Assembly (NCBI RefSeq): GCF_034670005.1
Contig: NZ_JAXMOH010000003.1
Location: 359,755 to 423,754 of the forward strand
Source of the DNA: Thalassobius sp034670005
GTDB taxonomy: Bacteria > Pseudomonadota > Alphaproteobacteria > Rhodobacterales > Rhodobacteraceae
Length of the DNA stretch: 64,000 bases
Direction of reading: 5' to 3'
Positions 16,940 to 26,102 of the stretch are shown piece by piece; position 1 is the stretch's first letter, and each line of letters starts with the position of its first letter. The notes under the pieces were generated by a model. That model was given only the letters and a program-made list of their open reading frames with translations. It was not told the origin of the DNA and made no database searches. The translations under genes were made by a program, and so were the position numbers.

Positions 16940-17776
16940 ATGTCGTCACCCATCATTGCCGCCGACCGAGAGCTGCGCACAAAACTGTGCGCCATCGTGA
17001 CCGAGAAAACGGGCATTCTGTTGCCCGAAAACAAATCGACCATGATCGAAGGCCGGCTGCGGAAACGCATTCGTGCGGTCGGCGTGCCGGATATCCGCAC
17101 CTATCTGAGAATGGTGTTTGACGACGGCCAGCTGCAAAGCGAACTGCCGCATATCATTGATGTTCTGACCACGAACAAGACGGATTTTTTCCGCGAAAAA
17201 GCGCATTTCGGGTTCATGGAAAAGCACATCCTGCCCAAGCATTCTTCGACGCGCAGTTTCAAGTTCTGGAGCGCGGCAAGTTCGAGTGGCGAAGAAGCCT
17301 ATACCGCGGCGATGATCTTTGCCGAGCATGCCAAGCGCAATCCGGGGTTCCAGTTTTCGATTCTGGGTACTGACATTTCCAGCATCGTGGTGACCAAGGC
17401 ACGTCAGGCGATTTATACCCGTGAGGAACTGGTTGATATCCCGCAGTCGATGCAGGACGAATATATGGAAATGGGCCATTCCAGCGATGGCCGCGAACTG
17501 GCACGCATCGTGCAGAACCTGCGCGACAAGGTGGTGTTTGCCCAGATGAATCTGACCGATCCGAATTTTCCCGTCGACCGGAACATGGACGTGATCTTCT
17601 TGCGCAATGTTTTGATCTATTTCGACGAAGCGATGCAGAAAAAAGTCGTCTCAAAAATTGCCGACCATGTGCGTCCTGGTGGTTATCTGTTCGTTGGTCA
17701 TTCTGAATCCGCGGCTGTGACAGACCCCCGGCTGGGCCAATGCGCTGCCGCTGCGTTCCGCAAGGAGATTGTGTGA
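16940..17776 (+). CDS. cheR: Chemotaxis methyltransferase CheR
   Basis: 278-residue SAM-dependent methyltransferase that methylates receptor glutamates. The N-terminal helical domain (about 1-85, GRLRKRIRAVGVPDIRTYL) is followed by the Rossmann domain with FKFWSAASSSGEEAYTAAM (SAM-binding motif I, about 109-127), LGTDISSIVVTKARQAIYT and the catalytic-region VIFLRNVLIYFDEAMQKKV. The length is normal. The start follows an AAGGGA ribosome-binding site, and the stop overlaps the cheB start by one base (TGATG). Confidence 0.95.
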   Translation: MSSPIIAADRELRTKLCAIVTEKTGILLPENKSTMIEGRLRKRIRAVGVPDIRTYLRMVFDDGQLQSELPHIIDVLTTNKTDFFREKAHFGFMEKHILPKHSSTRSFKFWSAASSSGEEAYTAAMIFAEHAKRNPGFQFSILGTDISSIVVTKARQAIYTREELVDIPQSMQDEYMEMGHSSDGRELARIVQNLRDKVVFAQMNLTDPNFPVDRNMDVIFLRNVLIYFDEAMQKKVVSKIADHVRPGGYLFVGHSESAAVTDPRLGQCAAAAFRKEIV

Positions 17777-18915
17777 TGAATGCACATGTTACAACGCACG
17801 ATCAGGTGCGGGTGATGATCGTCGAAGATTCGCTGACCGCACGCACGATGCTGAAGCAGATGGTCGAAACCGCGCCCGATCTGAAAGTGGTTGATATGGC
17901 GCGCGATCCGTTCGATGCCGCCGAAAAGATGCGCAAGGCATTGCCCGATGTGATCCTTTTGGACGTGGAAATGCCGCGTATGGACGGCCTGACTTTCCTG
18001 CGCCGGATCATGGCGCAGCATCCGATCCCGGTCGTGATCTGTTCCAATCACACGCAACAGGGATCGGCCGCGTCGATGAAGGCGCTGGAGATGGGGGCCG
18101 TTGAAGTCCTGTCGAAGGCGGATGTCGGGGCGTTGTCCAAGGATGACGAAGGTACTCAACGGGTATGTCACGCGGTTCGCGCAGCGTCGCAGGCGCGGAT
18201 CAGCCCAAAATCCAAGGCGAAACCGAAACGCACGGTGCGCGATTTCAATCCGCAGAAGAAGCAATCCCCCGATGTGATCATGCCAAGGCGCAATCCGACT
18301 GCACCGGCAGTGGTGAAAACGCCGCCGATCATCGGCATCGGCGCCTCGACCGGCGGGACCGAAGCATTGGCCCGCGTGCTGAAAGAGTTGCCGGTCGATT
18401 GCCCGCCTATCGCGATTGTCCAGCATATGCCGGAAAAATTCACCGAAGCGTTCGCCAACCGGCTGAATAAACTGTGTGACATTACCGTGCGCGAAGCCCG
18501 CGACGGCGACAAAATGGAGCGCGGTCTGGCGCTGGTCGCGCCGGGCAGTCACCACATCACGATCGAACGCAACGGCCGGGCCTATATCTGCCGGGTCATT
18601 GATGGGCCGCCGGTGTCGCGGCACAAGCCGTCGGTCGATGTCTTGTTCCGGTCGCTGTCGATTTCTGCCGGTGCGAATGCGCAGGGCGTGATCATGACCG
18701 GGATGGGCGATGACGGTGCCCAATGTTTGTTGGAAATGCGCGAAGCCGGTGCATCGACCTTGGCGCAGAACGAAGAAAGCTGCGTCGTCTATGGGATGCC
18801 GCGCGAAGCGGTGGAGCGCGGTGCGGCGGAAAGTGCCGTGCATCTGTCCAAGATCGCGTCGCAGATCATGAGTTTTGATGCCGAGCACCGAGCCAGGGTT
18901 GCTCTGAAAGGGTAG
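17776..18915 (+). CDS. cheB: Chemotaxis glutamate methylesterase/deamidase CheB
   Basis: 379 residues from ATG 17776, chosen because AAGGAG at 17762-17767 and the TGATG overlap with cheR fit; a start 12 codons upstream inside cheR is less likely. The receiver domain has D63 in LLDVEMPRMDG. A basic linker (about 142-172) leads to the methylesterase with the catalytic triad S191 (GIGASTGGTEA), H217 (IVQHMP) and D312/D313 (MTGMGDDGA). It demethylates receptors and is activated by CheA. Confidence 0.96.
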   Translation: MNAHVTTHDQVRVMIVEDSLTARTMLKQMVETAPDLKVVDMARDPFDAAEKMRKALPDVILLDVEMPRMDGLTFLRRIMAQHPIPVVICSNHTQQGSAASMKALEMGAVEVLSKADVGALSKDDEGTQRVCHAVRAASQARISPKSKAKPKRTVRDFNPQKKQSPDVIMPRRNPTAPAVVKTPPIIGIGASTGGTEALARVLKELPVDCPPIAIVQHMPEKFTEAFANRLNKLCDITVREARDGDKMERGLALVAPGSHHITIERNGRAYICRVIDGPPVSRHKPSVDVLFRSLSISAGANAQGVIMTGMGDDGAQCLLEMREAGASTLAQNEESCVVYGMPREAVERGAAESAVHLSKIASQIMSFDAEHRARVALKG

Positions 18916-18919
18916 TGTG

Positions 18920-20623
18920 ATGAAAGAGTTTCGTATGGTGCCAGTGGATGCGCACGGTCTGAATGACGGCCCGTTTTTGCGCATGGAAAGCGTTCTCAGC
19001 GACATTCTCGACAAGCTGTTTTTCGCCTTTGACACCACCAAGAAGCTGCGCGAAGGCGTGGCCGATCTGGATCGGTTGCTGGAACCGGCTAACCTGACCC
19101 TGATCCACGACCGGATGCAGGCAGTGTCCGATCTGTTGGATGAAATCGACCGCAACAGCGGGGATGCGAAAGCGTTCGTAAAGGACCTGCGCGACAACAG
19201 CCACAAGATGTCGATGACGCTGAGAGAACTGTCCAAGATCATTCAGTCGTCGAACATTGTATCGCTGAATGCGCGGATCATTGCACAGGGCCACCGGCAT
19301 CGACCGCTGGGCAGTCAGTTGGTGCGACTGGCCGAAAGCCTGTCGGATATTTCCAGCGACGCCTCGGGTCTGGTGAACGAAATGTTCGATGTGATCGACA
19401 GCATCGTCGCCGCGACCGAAGACATGGGTGGCAATGTCGAACAACGTGCGCAGGCTTTGTTTTCGACGCTGAAGCCACGTGCGCGGGCGCTGGAAACTGC
19501 GTTGACTGCGCTGGAACAGGGCATGACCGCAGCACGGTCCGCGTCTGCCTGGCTGTCTGAATTTGTGGCGGTTGCCGAACGCGACGTTTCCGAGGTCATT
19601 TCGGCGTTGCAGGTTGGCGACCGAAGCCGACAGCGCGCCGAACATGTTCGTTTTGTCACCAGCCGCGCGTCGCTTTATCCGCCGCAATCGGTCGAGGGGC
19701 ACAGTCTGATCCTTCTGGCTAAGGCACAGATGCAACAGACCGTGACCGAGGCGGTCACCGATACCCGCAAGGCCAGCAGGCAGTTTTCCGATCTGGCCGG
19801 TCGGCAGAACGAATTCCTGGCACGCTGCCGGGAAATCGCGTCTTCTTTCGAAGACAGTGCCCGTATGCTCAATCTTAACGACCATGATAGCGGCAAGCGC
19901 AAGTTTGACTTTGCCGCCAGCGCCAGGGCGCAGGAAAAAGCCCAGCAACGACTGCAAGAGGCCGACGATTCACTGGTTGCGCGGTCCAAGACATTGTCGG
20001 ATTGCGCGTTCCAGATGCAGTTGGCGGCACTTAACACGATCATCACCTGCGCCCGTGGCTTCAAGGAAGCGATGGACATGATCATGATTTCCCAACAGAT
20101 CAACGAAGTCATTTCCGAAGCGCCGGTAACCTTCGATCTGTTTGCCGAGACAATGGATCTGACCAAGCAGCGGGTGACTGAATGGGCGTCGCGCGAGGTC
20201 GGTGCAGTGGATGCCGAAATTGATGGGATCGGCGAAAACGATCCGACTCTGGTCGAGGCGCAAAATGTTCTGGCGAAGCTTATGCCCAGCCTGACCAATG
20301 ACGCGCCGCAGATCGCACAGGCGATATCGTCGAGCGCGGAAACCTTTTTGTCGTTCTTTCGAGAACTTGAACAGCTGGCGCAGCAAGATCTGGTCGAAGT
20401 GGCGCCACTGGCGCTGTCTGACGCGATCACATCGGAAACCTTTGCGCAGCATCTGAAAGAGATCCGCGCCAGCTACACGATGCAGGAAGAACGCGATATC
20501 CAGGATATCATGTTTGCCGAACTGAGCGGCAAAGACGGCAGCGAACAGGCGGCTGCGAAGCCCGAACCGCAACCCGCAGCGGTCGAGACCGAAGATGACG
20601 ATTTGTCGGATATCTTTTTCTGA
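18920..20623 (+). CDS. Soluble MCP-hairpin-like protein closing the che operon
   Basis: 567 residues from ATG 18920 (AAAGGG seven bases upstream; a GTG one codon earlier is possible). There is no signal peptide or membrane segment. The whole protein is predicted helical. Residues about 105-155 (SSNIVSLNARIIAQGHRHRP, then LGSQLVRLAESLSDISSDAS) line up with the MCP signalling tip NLLALNAAIEAARAGE...GFAVVA.EVRKLAE, and a second diverged copy (FQMQLAALNTIITCARGF) lies near 355-380. The C-terminus is acidic and ends DDDLSDIFF. It follows cheB after four bases. A scaffold or accessory receptor of the signalling array is plausible; I know no established name for it. Confidence 0.8.
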   Translation: MKEFRMVPVDAHGLNDGPFLRMESVLSDILDKLFFAFDTTKKLREGVADLDRLLEPANLTLIHDRMQAVSDLLDEIDRNSGDAKAFVKDLRDNSHKMSMTLRELSKIIQSSNIVSLNARIIAQGHRHRPLGSQLVRLAESLSDISSDASGLVNEMFDVIDSIVAATEDMGGNVEQRAQALFSTLKPRARALETALTALEQGMTAARSASAWLSEFVAVAERDVSEVISALQVGDRSRQRAEHVRFVTSRASLYPPQSVEGHSLILLAKAQMQQTVTEAVTDTRKASRQFSDLAGRQNEFLARCREIASSFEDSARMLNLNDHDSGKRKFDFAASARAQEKAQQRLQEADDSLVARSKTLSDCAFQMQLAALNTIITCARGFKEAMDMIMISQQINEVISEAPVTFDLFAETMDLTKQRVTEWASREVGAVDAEIDGIGENDPTLVEAQNVLAKLMPSLTNDAPQIAQAISSSAETFLSFFRELEQLAQQDLVEVAPLALSDAITSETFAQHLKEIRASYTMQEERDIQDIMFAELSGKDGSEQAAAKPEPQPAAVETEDDDLSDIFF

Positions 20624-20644
20624 TCAAGCCACCATTCTGTATTT

Positions 20645-20680
20645 GACCGCGCAAGCGCCTCATGGCCTTGGGCGGTCTTT
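20645..20680 (+). terminator. Intrinsic terminator-like hairpin ending the che operon
   Basis: GACCGC-G-CAAG at 20645-20655 pairs with CTTG-G-GCGGTC at 20667-20677 with one internal G-G mismatch and an 11-base loop, followed by TTT. It lies 22 bases after the last che stop codon. The short T-run makes it moderate in strength. Confidence 0.6.
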
Positions 20681-20860
20681 GCATGCCACCACAAGATATT
20701 GTGTCTAAGATCGCGTTAAGATTGCAATTCCGGGCCACCTCGCCGCAAAAATTTTCTAAAAATTGTTTTCTTTAAGGGTGTGGAGATTTTTCCTATGCTT
20801 GAAGAGGTTTTGAAGATTCGCGGTTGGGTTGATTGACGGGCCGCAGGCGGGGAGGGGCAC

Positions 20861-21910
20861 ATGTCGGAGTTGGGCACCAAGGTGTCTGCGAAAACGGGAC
20901 TGGAAGCTGCCGCTGCGGTTCCCAATTCAGCACCCGAACCGACAACGCCGGGAAGCCTAAGCTTTGCTTTTTTCAAATCCGGGCCGTCTTTAATGGAATG
21001 TCCCGCTTTTCGGGGCGCAGCAATGTGTTTTGTTGTGTTTTCGATCCTGATCGATGGGTTCTTTTCAATCGATACCCTTTCGGCGGTTCTGCTTGTTTCG
21101 GCGCAGCTTGGAATCGTTGCTACCGGTGTCGGGCTGCTGTTGACCGCGCGGGAATTCGATCTGTCCGTCGGGGCGGTGTTTGCCCTGGCCGGTGGCATGA
21201 CGGTTGTTGGTATCAATATCGGTCTGGTCCCGACATTTACCGTCGCGGCGGTGTTGACGGGGGCCGGAATCATCGGCGCGTTGAATGGATACCTGGTCAC
21301 CCGGCTGAAGGTGCATTCGCTGCTTGTGACGCTCGGTACGATGCTGATTTGTCATGCCGTTGTCGCGGCATTGATGCAGAGCCAGAAGATGCAACTGAAC
21401 GGATATTACTGGTCATTCGGGCTATTCGATTTCAGGCTGTTCGGGGCCATTCCGATCAGTGTCGTCTGGATGGTTATGTTGGTTCTGCTGGCTGCTCTGG
21501 GTGTGGGCCGGACCCGGTTTGGGAATTGGATCTACGCCACCGGTGCCGATCCGCTAGCGGCGTATAATCTGGGTGTGCCGGTGACGGCGGTGCGGTTGCA
21601 GAGCTTTGCCATTGCATCGCTTATGGCGGCGCTGGCAGGGGTGATGAGCATCGTCCAAACTGGCAACATGGCCTTGGTGGCTGGCGATGCTCTGGCTTTG
21701 GAAGCCTTGTTGGCGGCGCTTGTCGGGGGTGTGCGGCTAAGCGATGGGCGCGGCACCGTTTCAGGTATAATATGCGCCGTTCTGGCCCTCAAAATGAGCC
21801 AGCAGGCGCTGGTTATGGTGGGCGGCGACCCGGTTTGGTACCGCACCGGGGTCATGGTAGCGCTGGCTTTGATCACGTTCCGGTTTCTGCAACAGCGGCA
21901 GGAGGTCTGA
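20861..21910 (+). CDS. Sugar-type ABC transporter permease (RbsC family)
   Basis: 349-residue membrane protein of the BPD_transp_2 (RbsC/XylH) group. After a hydrophilic N-terminus of about 50 residues come about eight to nine membrane segments; the family block LLTAREFDLSVGAVFALAGG is at about 91-110 and ALVGGVRLSDGRGTVSG, matching the conserved C-terminal GG..L.GG.G region, at about 286-302. A strong ribosome-binding site (GGGGAGG, 20849-20855) precedes ATG 20861. It pairs with the next gene. No substrate-binding protein is encoded in the flanks, so either the receptor is elsewhere or the pair is not a normal importer. Confidence 0.85.
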   Translation: MSELGTKVSAKTGLEAAAAVPNSAPEPTTPGSLSFAFFKSGPSLMECPAFRGAAMCFVVFSILIDGFFSIDTLSAVLLVSAQLGIVATGVGLLLTAREFDLSVGAVFALAGGMTVVGINIGLVPTFTVAAVLTGAGIIGALNGYLVTRLKVHSLLVTLGTMLICHAVVAALMQSQKMQLNGYYWSFGLFDFRLFGAIPISVVWMVMLVLLAALGVGRTRFGNWIYATGADPLAAYNLGVPVTAVRLQSFAIASLMAALAGVMSIVQTGNMALVAGDALALEALLAALVGGVRLSDGRGTVSGIICAVLALKMSQQALVMVGGDPVWYRTGVMVALALITFRFLQQRQEV

Positions 21911-21914
21911 ACGG

Positions 21915-22718
21915 ATGTCGGATGGTTTCGCTGGTCCCCGTCTGTCGCTGCAGAACGTTTCTGTCGCGCCGGGGCGCCAGCCCGGATTGGAGAAAATCAG
22001 CTTCGATCTGTACCCGGGGGAAATTCTGGCGGTGCAGGGGGATGCCGGAGCGGGCAAGACATCCCTTGTGCGGCTGCTTGCCGGTTTGCAGCGCCCTGAC
22101 AGTGGCAAGATCGTGTGGCACGGCAAACCGGTTTCGCTGGGGGCGCCGCAAGCTGCGATTTCATTCGGGATTTCCACTGTTTTCGAAACCCATGCCCTGA
22201 TCCCCGGATTACCGATCTGGCGCAGCCTGTTTCTGCTTCACGAAAATCGGATCGGGCGCAGGATCGGTCCGGTTCTGATTCTGAACAAACGTCAGGCCCG
22301 TGAAAAGGCGCGGACCGTCCTTGCTGCGGCCGGTGTCGATACCTTGGATGTGGATCAACCCGTCACGCGGCTGTCCTTGGTGCAGCGTCGGGCGCTGGCC
22401 ATTGCACGGGCGGTCTATTTCAAAACCGGGCTTCTGGTGTTGGACAATGTTACCTCTGCACTGTCGGCGGGCGAGTCGGACAACCTGCTTGAGCAAATCG
22501 ACTCGGCCCGAAAAACTGGAATGAGCGTGATCTTTTGCACTGCTAATGCCGAACAGGCAGATAAAGTTTGTGATCGGGGCCTGATATTGCAGCAGGGTCG
22601 GATTCGGACTTTGGGTAAGAGGTTCGAAGCCGCCGAGGTCAAACAGCGGGAGAATGCGATGCGAACCAGCGCCGGCACCAAGTTCCGGGGCAGGAAGCTC
22701 GCGCCTCAGGCGTCGTGA
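21915..22718 (+). CDS. Degenerate sugar-type ABC ATPase lacking catalytic residues
   Basis: 267 residues, one ATPase domain resembling the N-terminal half of RbsA-type proteins. Walker A GDAGAGKTS (42-50) and the Walker B aspartate D177 are intact and the signature reads LSLVQ (153-157). However, the Q-loop Gln is Glu91 (TVFETH where the family has xIHQEL), the catalytic Glu after Walker B is Asn178 (LLVLDNVTSAL in place of LDEPTSAL), and the switch His is Ala210 (VIFCTAN in place of IYISHR). The alignment over the H-loop is gap-free. ATP binding without normal hydrolysis is therefore expected. It follows the permease after four bases, and its end overlaps the convergent kinase gene by 13 bases. 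Confidence 0.85.
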   Translation: MSDGFAGPRLSLQNVSVAPGRQPGLEKISFDLYPGEILAVQGDAGAGKTSLVRLLAGLQRPDSGKIVWHGKPVSLGAPQAAISFGISTVFETHALIPGLPIWRSLFLLHENRIGRRIGPVLILNKRQAREKARTVLAAAGVDTLDVDQPVTRLSLVQRRALAIARAVYFKTGLLVLDNVTSALSAGESDNLLEQIDSARKTGMSVIFCTANAEQADKVCDRGLILQQGRIRTLGKRFEAAEVKQRENAMRTSAGTKFRGRKLAPQAS

Positions 22719-25678
22719 TGGGCTTTGCCGTTTGAGGCATAAGAGGCCATCAGGGCCTTCAGCTTGGCCGGGGTCAACGGTTTTGGGATGTATTCGTTGA
22801 TTTCACAAGTTTGGCAGAGTTGTTCGATTTCCATCGTCAGGTCGGCAGAAACCGCGACAATGGGCGTCTGTGGCAGTCTGCGTTTCATTTCCTCATCGCG
22901 GATACAAGCAGCCATCTGGAACCCGTCCATGATCGGCATGTGGCAATCCGACAGCAACAGCGCATATTTCCCGCTGCGCCACAATTCCAGACCTTCCTTG
23001 CCATTGGCGACGGCATCGGCGGCGATCCCCAGTTCCTGCAACATGCGCATGGTGATGTCGCGGGTCATCTTGTCGTCTTCGATCAGCAAGACCTTGCTTT
23101 GAGGTATCACAATGGTCGCCAGTTTCTGGACTGGTTTGGATTTCAGGTCGATCAGTTTCCGGATCAGCATTGACGGCAGCAGAGCCGTCACCGCCATGCG
23201 GGTATCGCTGCTGATCTGGTCGTTGTCTTCGACCGTGTTGACGATTTCCAGCAGCGGCACAGCGTCGATATTCTGAGACAGGTTTTTCAGTTCAGCCACG
23301 GTTTCACCATAGATGATGACATAGTCGGGCTTTAGATCCGGATTGCTGTCCAGCGGCAGGTTGTTTTCCAATAAAACGGCACCGGCGTTTTCGACGTAGC
23401 TGCGCACGATATCGCATATTTCCGAATTTCTGCCTTTGAACAAAACCGTATTGCCAGCCAGCGGCTTGGCAGGCTCCGCAGGCAGGGCCGAAGGTTCGGA
23501 CGGGGCAAACCGCAAAGGGATCTTAACCTCGAATGTTGACCCGAAGCCGGCATTGCTGCTGACACTGATGGTTCCGTCCATCAACCTGACCAGACGATCA
23601 GTCAGTGCCAGTCCCAGCCCGGTGCCGCCATAATGGCGGCGGATCGACCCATCCGCCTGAGTAAACGGCAGGAAGATCTGGTCCATGGTTTCCTGCGTCA
23701 TGCCGATGCCGTTGTCGCGAACCCGCAAGATTACGTGCTGGGTGTCTCCGTGGCGGATGCCAGGCAGGATGGATACCTTAACTTCTCCATCACGTGGCAT
23801 CTGAGCGCTGAACTTGATCGCGTTGCCGATCAGATTCGTCAGGACCTGGCGCAGCCGCAGCCCGTCGGCCTGCACGAGTGGTAAATCGGGAGCGCAAAAG
23901 GGGATCAGCCGGACATCGCTATTCCAGGCTTGCCAGCGCAGCGTGTCGGCGACATCGGCCAGCACGTTTTCCAGAACGACATCCTGCAGATTAAGATCGA
24001 GAGTGCCCGATTCCATCCGGGAGAAATCGAGTATGTCGTCGATCGTACCCAGAAGAAGCTGGGCCGAGCGTTGCGAAGCGTCGAGAAGATTGCGGTCTTC
24101 GGTATTTGCCGCGCGGCCGATGATCAGTTCGATGGCCGAGATCACACTGATCAGCGGCGAACGCAATTCATGGCTGATGGTCGATAGGAAGGATGCCTTG
24201 GTGCGATTGGCGGCTTCCGCCTTCTTCAGCGCTTCGCGCAGCTTGGATTCACGCCGGTCAATGTCGCGGTAATCGTGAACCACCACCAGATATTCGTCAT
24301 GCGACCTGTCGCCAGCAAGCCGTTCAACCCGAAGCCCGATTGGAATATTGCCGTCGCCCCGTCCGATTCCACGTCCACGAACGATCATGTCGACATCGCC
24401 GCGACCTAGGGTTTTCAGCTCTTGCGGGGACAGTTCCCCATCATAGTCGGGACCAAGCGTGACAAAGGTGGTGATCGGTTCACCGATGGCCGCTTCATGG
24501 GCGAGGCCGAACACGTTCCGGAAGGCCGGGTTCACCTGGGTGATCACGCCTTGGGCATTGAGCAGGAAATTGACATCCTTGTTGGCTGACAGAACCGATT
24601 CCATCATGCGGCGTTGCTTGTCCGCGTGCCGAGTGGTGAACAGCATTGCCAGAAACACCAGCGTGGACACCAGCATGCCAAGGGCGAAGGCTATAAAAGT
24701 CAGATTTTTGAACAGGGCTGCCGTCTGGTAGGCGGTTGCCTTGTCGATTTCAGTGACCATGCCCAAGCCCAGAGCGTCGTTGAACGACCAGGCCCCAACG
24801 GCTTCAACGCCGGCATAGTTTTCATACCCTTCTGTCGAAACACCATCGACGCCGCGCAATGCTTCGCGGACAGGCATGATGAAATCGCTTGGATCTGTGG
24901 CGTCGGGGCTGGTCAGCGGGCGCGCCGTGCTTTGACTCCAAAAAGCGTGGTTTGCCATCTGCTCGTTTTCGCCAGGTGGGGTCAGAAGATTGCCGTCGGA
25001 ATCGAAAGCATAAGAACGCAATTGTTCCCCTGACAGGCTGGCATTGACCAGTGGGAATAGTTTGGTTTTTGGCGGCAGACGCAGGGCAAAAAGAGCGATC
25101 ACCTGACCGTTTTTCTGCCGGATCTGAGTCACAGCGAAAAGCGTGGTATTGCCACGGGAGAAGGCTCCATCCGACAGTGGTACATCCGATTTCTGCAACC
25201 GGGTCACGAGCGTCTTTCCGGCGAGAGCGGAAAAAAACATTTCCGGTTGCTTCAGCAGCAGGTTGGGTGTGCCCGTATTGGCGGCCCTGGACGACGCCAG
25301 ACTGGTCCCGTCCGGTGCGATCAGGAAATAGCCTTCGATATGGTCGCTTGCCAGGTAGGGTTCAAAGAATTTACGCAATTGTATCTGGTCAGGGTGAACC
25401 AGCAGCGCGTCGCGGTCATCGCGGATTTCCAGCAGGTTTTGCGTTGCGGACTGGATCAAAGCCAGTTCCGAAATTGCGATCGCTTCGCGTTTGTTCGCAT
25501 CGGCCCAGATATCCAGCAAGGATTGTGTAGTGTGCACCCCATCCTGCAATTGCACCGCAAGCGCATCGCGGTAGTTCTTGTCGAGAATTTCACGCGTGAT
25601 CAGGTAACCCGAGCTCAAAATACTGACTGCGAGCAGGTAGACCATCACAACTATGGATTTGATGTTACGTTCCACCAC
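22706..25678 (-). CDS. Membrane hybrid sensor histidine kinase, Cache-like/PAS/HK/REC
   Basis: 990 residues from a GTG start at 25678. Membrane segment 1 is at about 10-28, then a periplasmic domain of about 295 residues in dCache arrangement (EGYFLIAPDGTSLASSR is a typical PAS-like Cache core), membrane segment 2 at about 327-350, a PAS domain (about 362-475), HisKA with His503 (STISHELRSPL), HATPase with N-box LTNLIGNAIKFS and G-boxes RDNGIGM and GGTGLGLAL, a diverged receiver-like domain (about 745-860) that lacks a clear phosphoacceptor, and a full receiver with D911 (LLLSDCHMPIMDG). It has no HPt domain, so a separate phosphotransfer protein is needed. The ligand is unknown; Cache domains usually bind small molecules. 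Confidence 0.93.
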   Translation of the reverse strand: MVERNIKSIVVMVYLLAVSILSSGYLITREILDKNYRDALAVQLQDGVHTTQSLLDIWADANKREAIAISELALIQSATQNLLEIRDDRDALLVHPDQIQLRKFFEPYLASDHIEGYFLIAPDGTSLASSRAANTGTPNLLLKQPEMFFSALAGKTLVTRLQKSDVPLSDGAFSRGNTTLFAVTQIRQKNGQVIALFALRLPPKTKLFPLVNASLSGEQLRSYAFDSDGNLLTPPGENEQMANHAFWSQSTARPLTSPDATDPSDFIMPVREALRGVDGVSTEGYENYAGVEAVGAWSFNDALGLGMVTEIDKATAYQTAALFKNLTFIAFALGMLVSTLVFLAMLFTTRHADKQRRMMESVLSANKDVNFLLNAQGVITQVNPAFRNVFGLAHEAAIGEPITTFVTLGPDYDGELSPQELKTLGRGDVDMIVRGRGIGRGDGNIPIGLRVERLAGDRSHDEYLVVVHDYRDIDRRESKLREALKKAEAANRTKASFLSTISHELRSPLISVISAIELIIGRAANTEDRNLLDASQRSAQLLLGTIDDILDFSRMESGTLDLNLQDVVLENVLADVADTLRWQAWNSDVRLIPFCAPDLPLVQADGLRLRQVLTNLIGNAIKFSAQMPRDGEVKVSILPGIRHGDTQHVILRVRDNGIGMTQETMDQIFLPFTQADGSIRRHYGGTGLGLALTDRLVRLMDGTISVSSNAGFGSTFEVKIPLRFAPSEPSALPAEPAKPLAGNTVLFKGRNSEICDIVRSYVENAGAVLLENNLPLDSNPDLKPDYVIIYGETVAELKNLSQNIDAVPLLEIVNTVEDNDQISSDTRMAVTALLPSMLIRKLIDLKSKPVQKLATIVIPQSKVLLIEDDKMTRDITMRMLQELGIAADAVANGKEGLELWRSGKYALLLSDCHMPIMDGFQMAACIRDEEMKRRLPQTPIVAVSADLTMEIEQLCQTCEINEYIPKPLTPAKLKALMASYASNGKAHHDA

Positions 25679-26102
25679 TCACCCATTGGTCGGGAATTGG
25701 GGCGTCATCGCGCATCCAAACAGCGCTAGGCGTCCCGTCTGCGACGGGTGGGGCCGTACAGTGCCTGCAATAGATTTGCGCGTTTTCAATTCGCGGCCCT
25801 CTGGAACCGCCCGGCCGCAGAAACTGCCCTTTCCGACCGAAGTTTGTACTTTGCACATGTGGCGCGAAATTCCATTCTATCCGAGGTGGATGCGGAGCCA
25901 ATTTCTGTAGAAAAGGAGTAAAGTCTTCAAAAGAACCTACTGCATGACGGAGCTATTTCCATAGCCTTACATACTAAAGAGACATATTTTGGCAGCGTCT
26001 TGCCTACTATTGTATGTATAGCTGCCGAATATGTTCGTCTGTGGCGATTTTTTCAGGGTTGAATTATACCGTTGGTTGTGGTTCGCGCGGGGATATGAAG
26101 GT
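25679..26102. other. Intergenic region between the hybrid kinase and the LysR gene
   Basis: No gene supported in these 424 bases; both neighbours are on the minus strand, so the kinase promoter should lie here. Bases from about 25915 to 26060 are visibly richer in A and T than the surroundings. GGCAGC at 25991-25996 and GCTGCC at 26022-26027 form a widely spaced inverted repeat of unknown meaning. Confidence 0.4.

Noticed and set aside
17698..19242. 514-codon open frame opposite cheB
   Set aside because: Antisense shadow across the certain cheR/cheB genes.
20795..20836. 13-codon upstream frame (MLEEVLKIRGWVD) before the ABC permease
   Set aside because: It has a possible GGAGA ribosome-binding site, but nothing else supports a leader peptide, and short frames of this kind are common.
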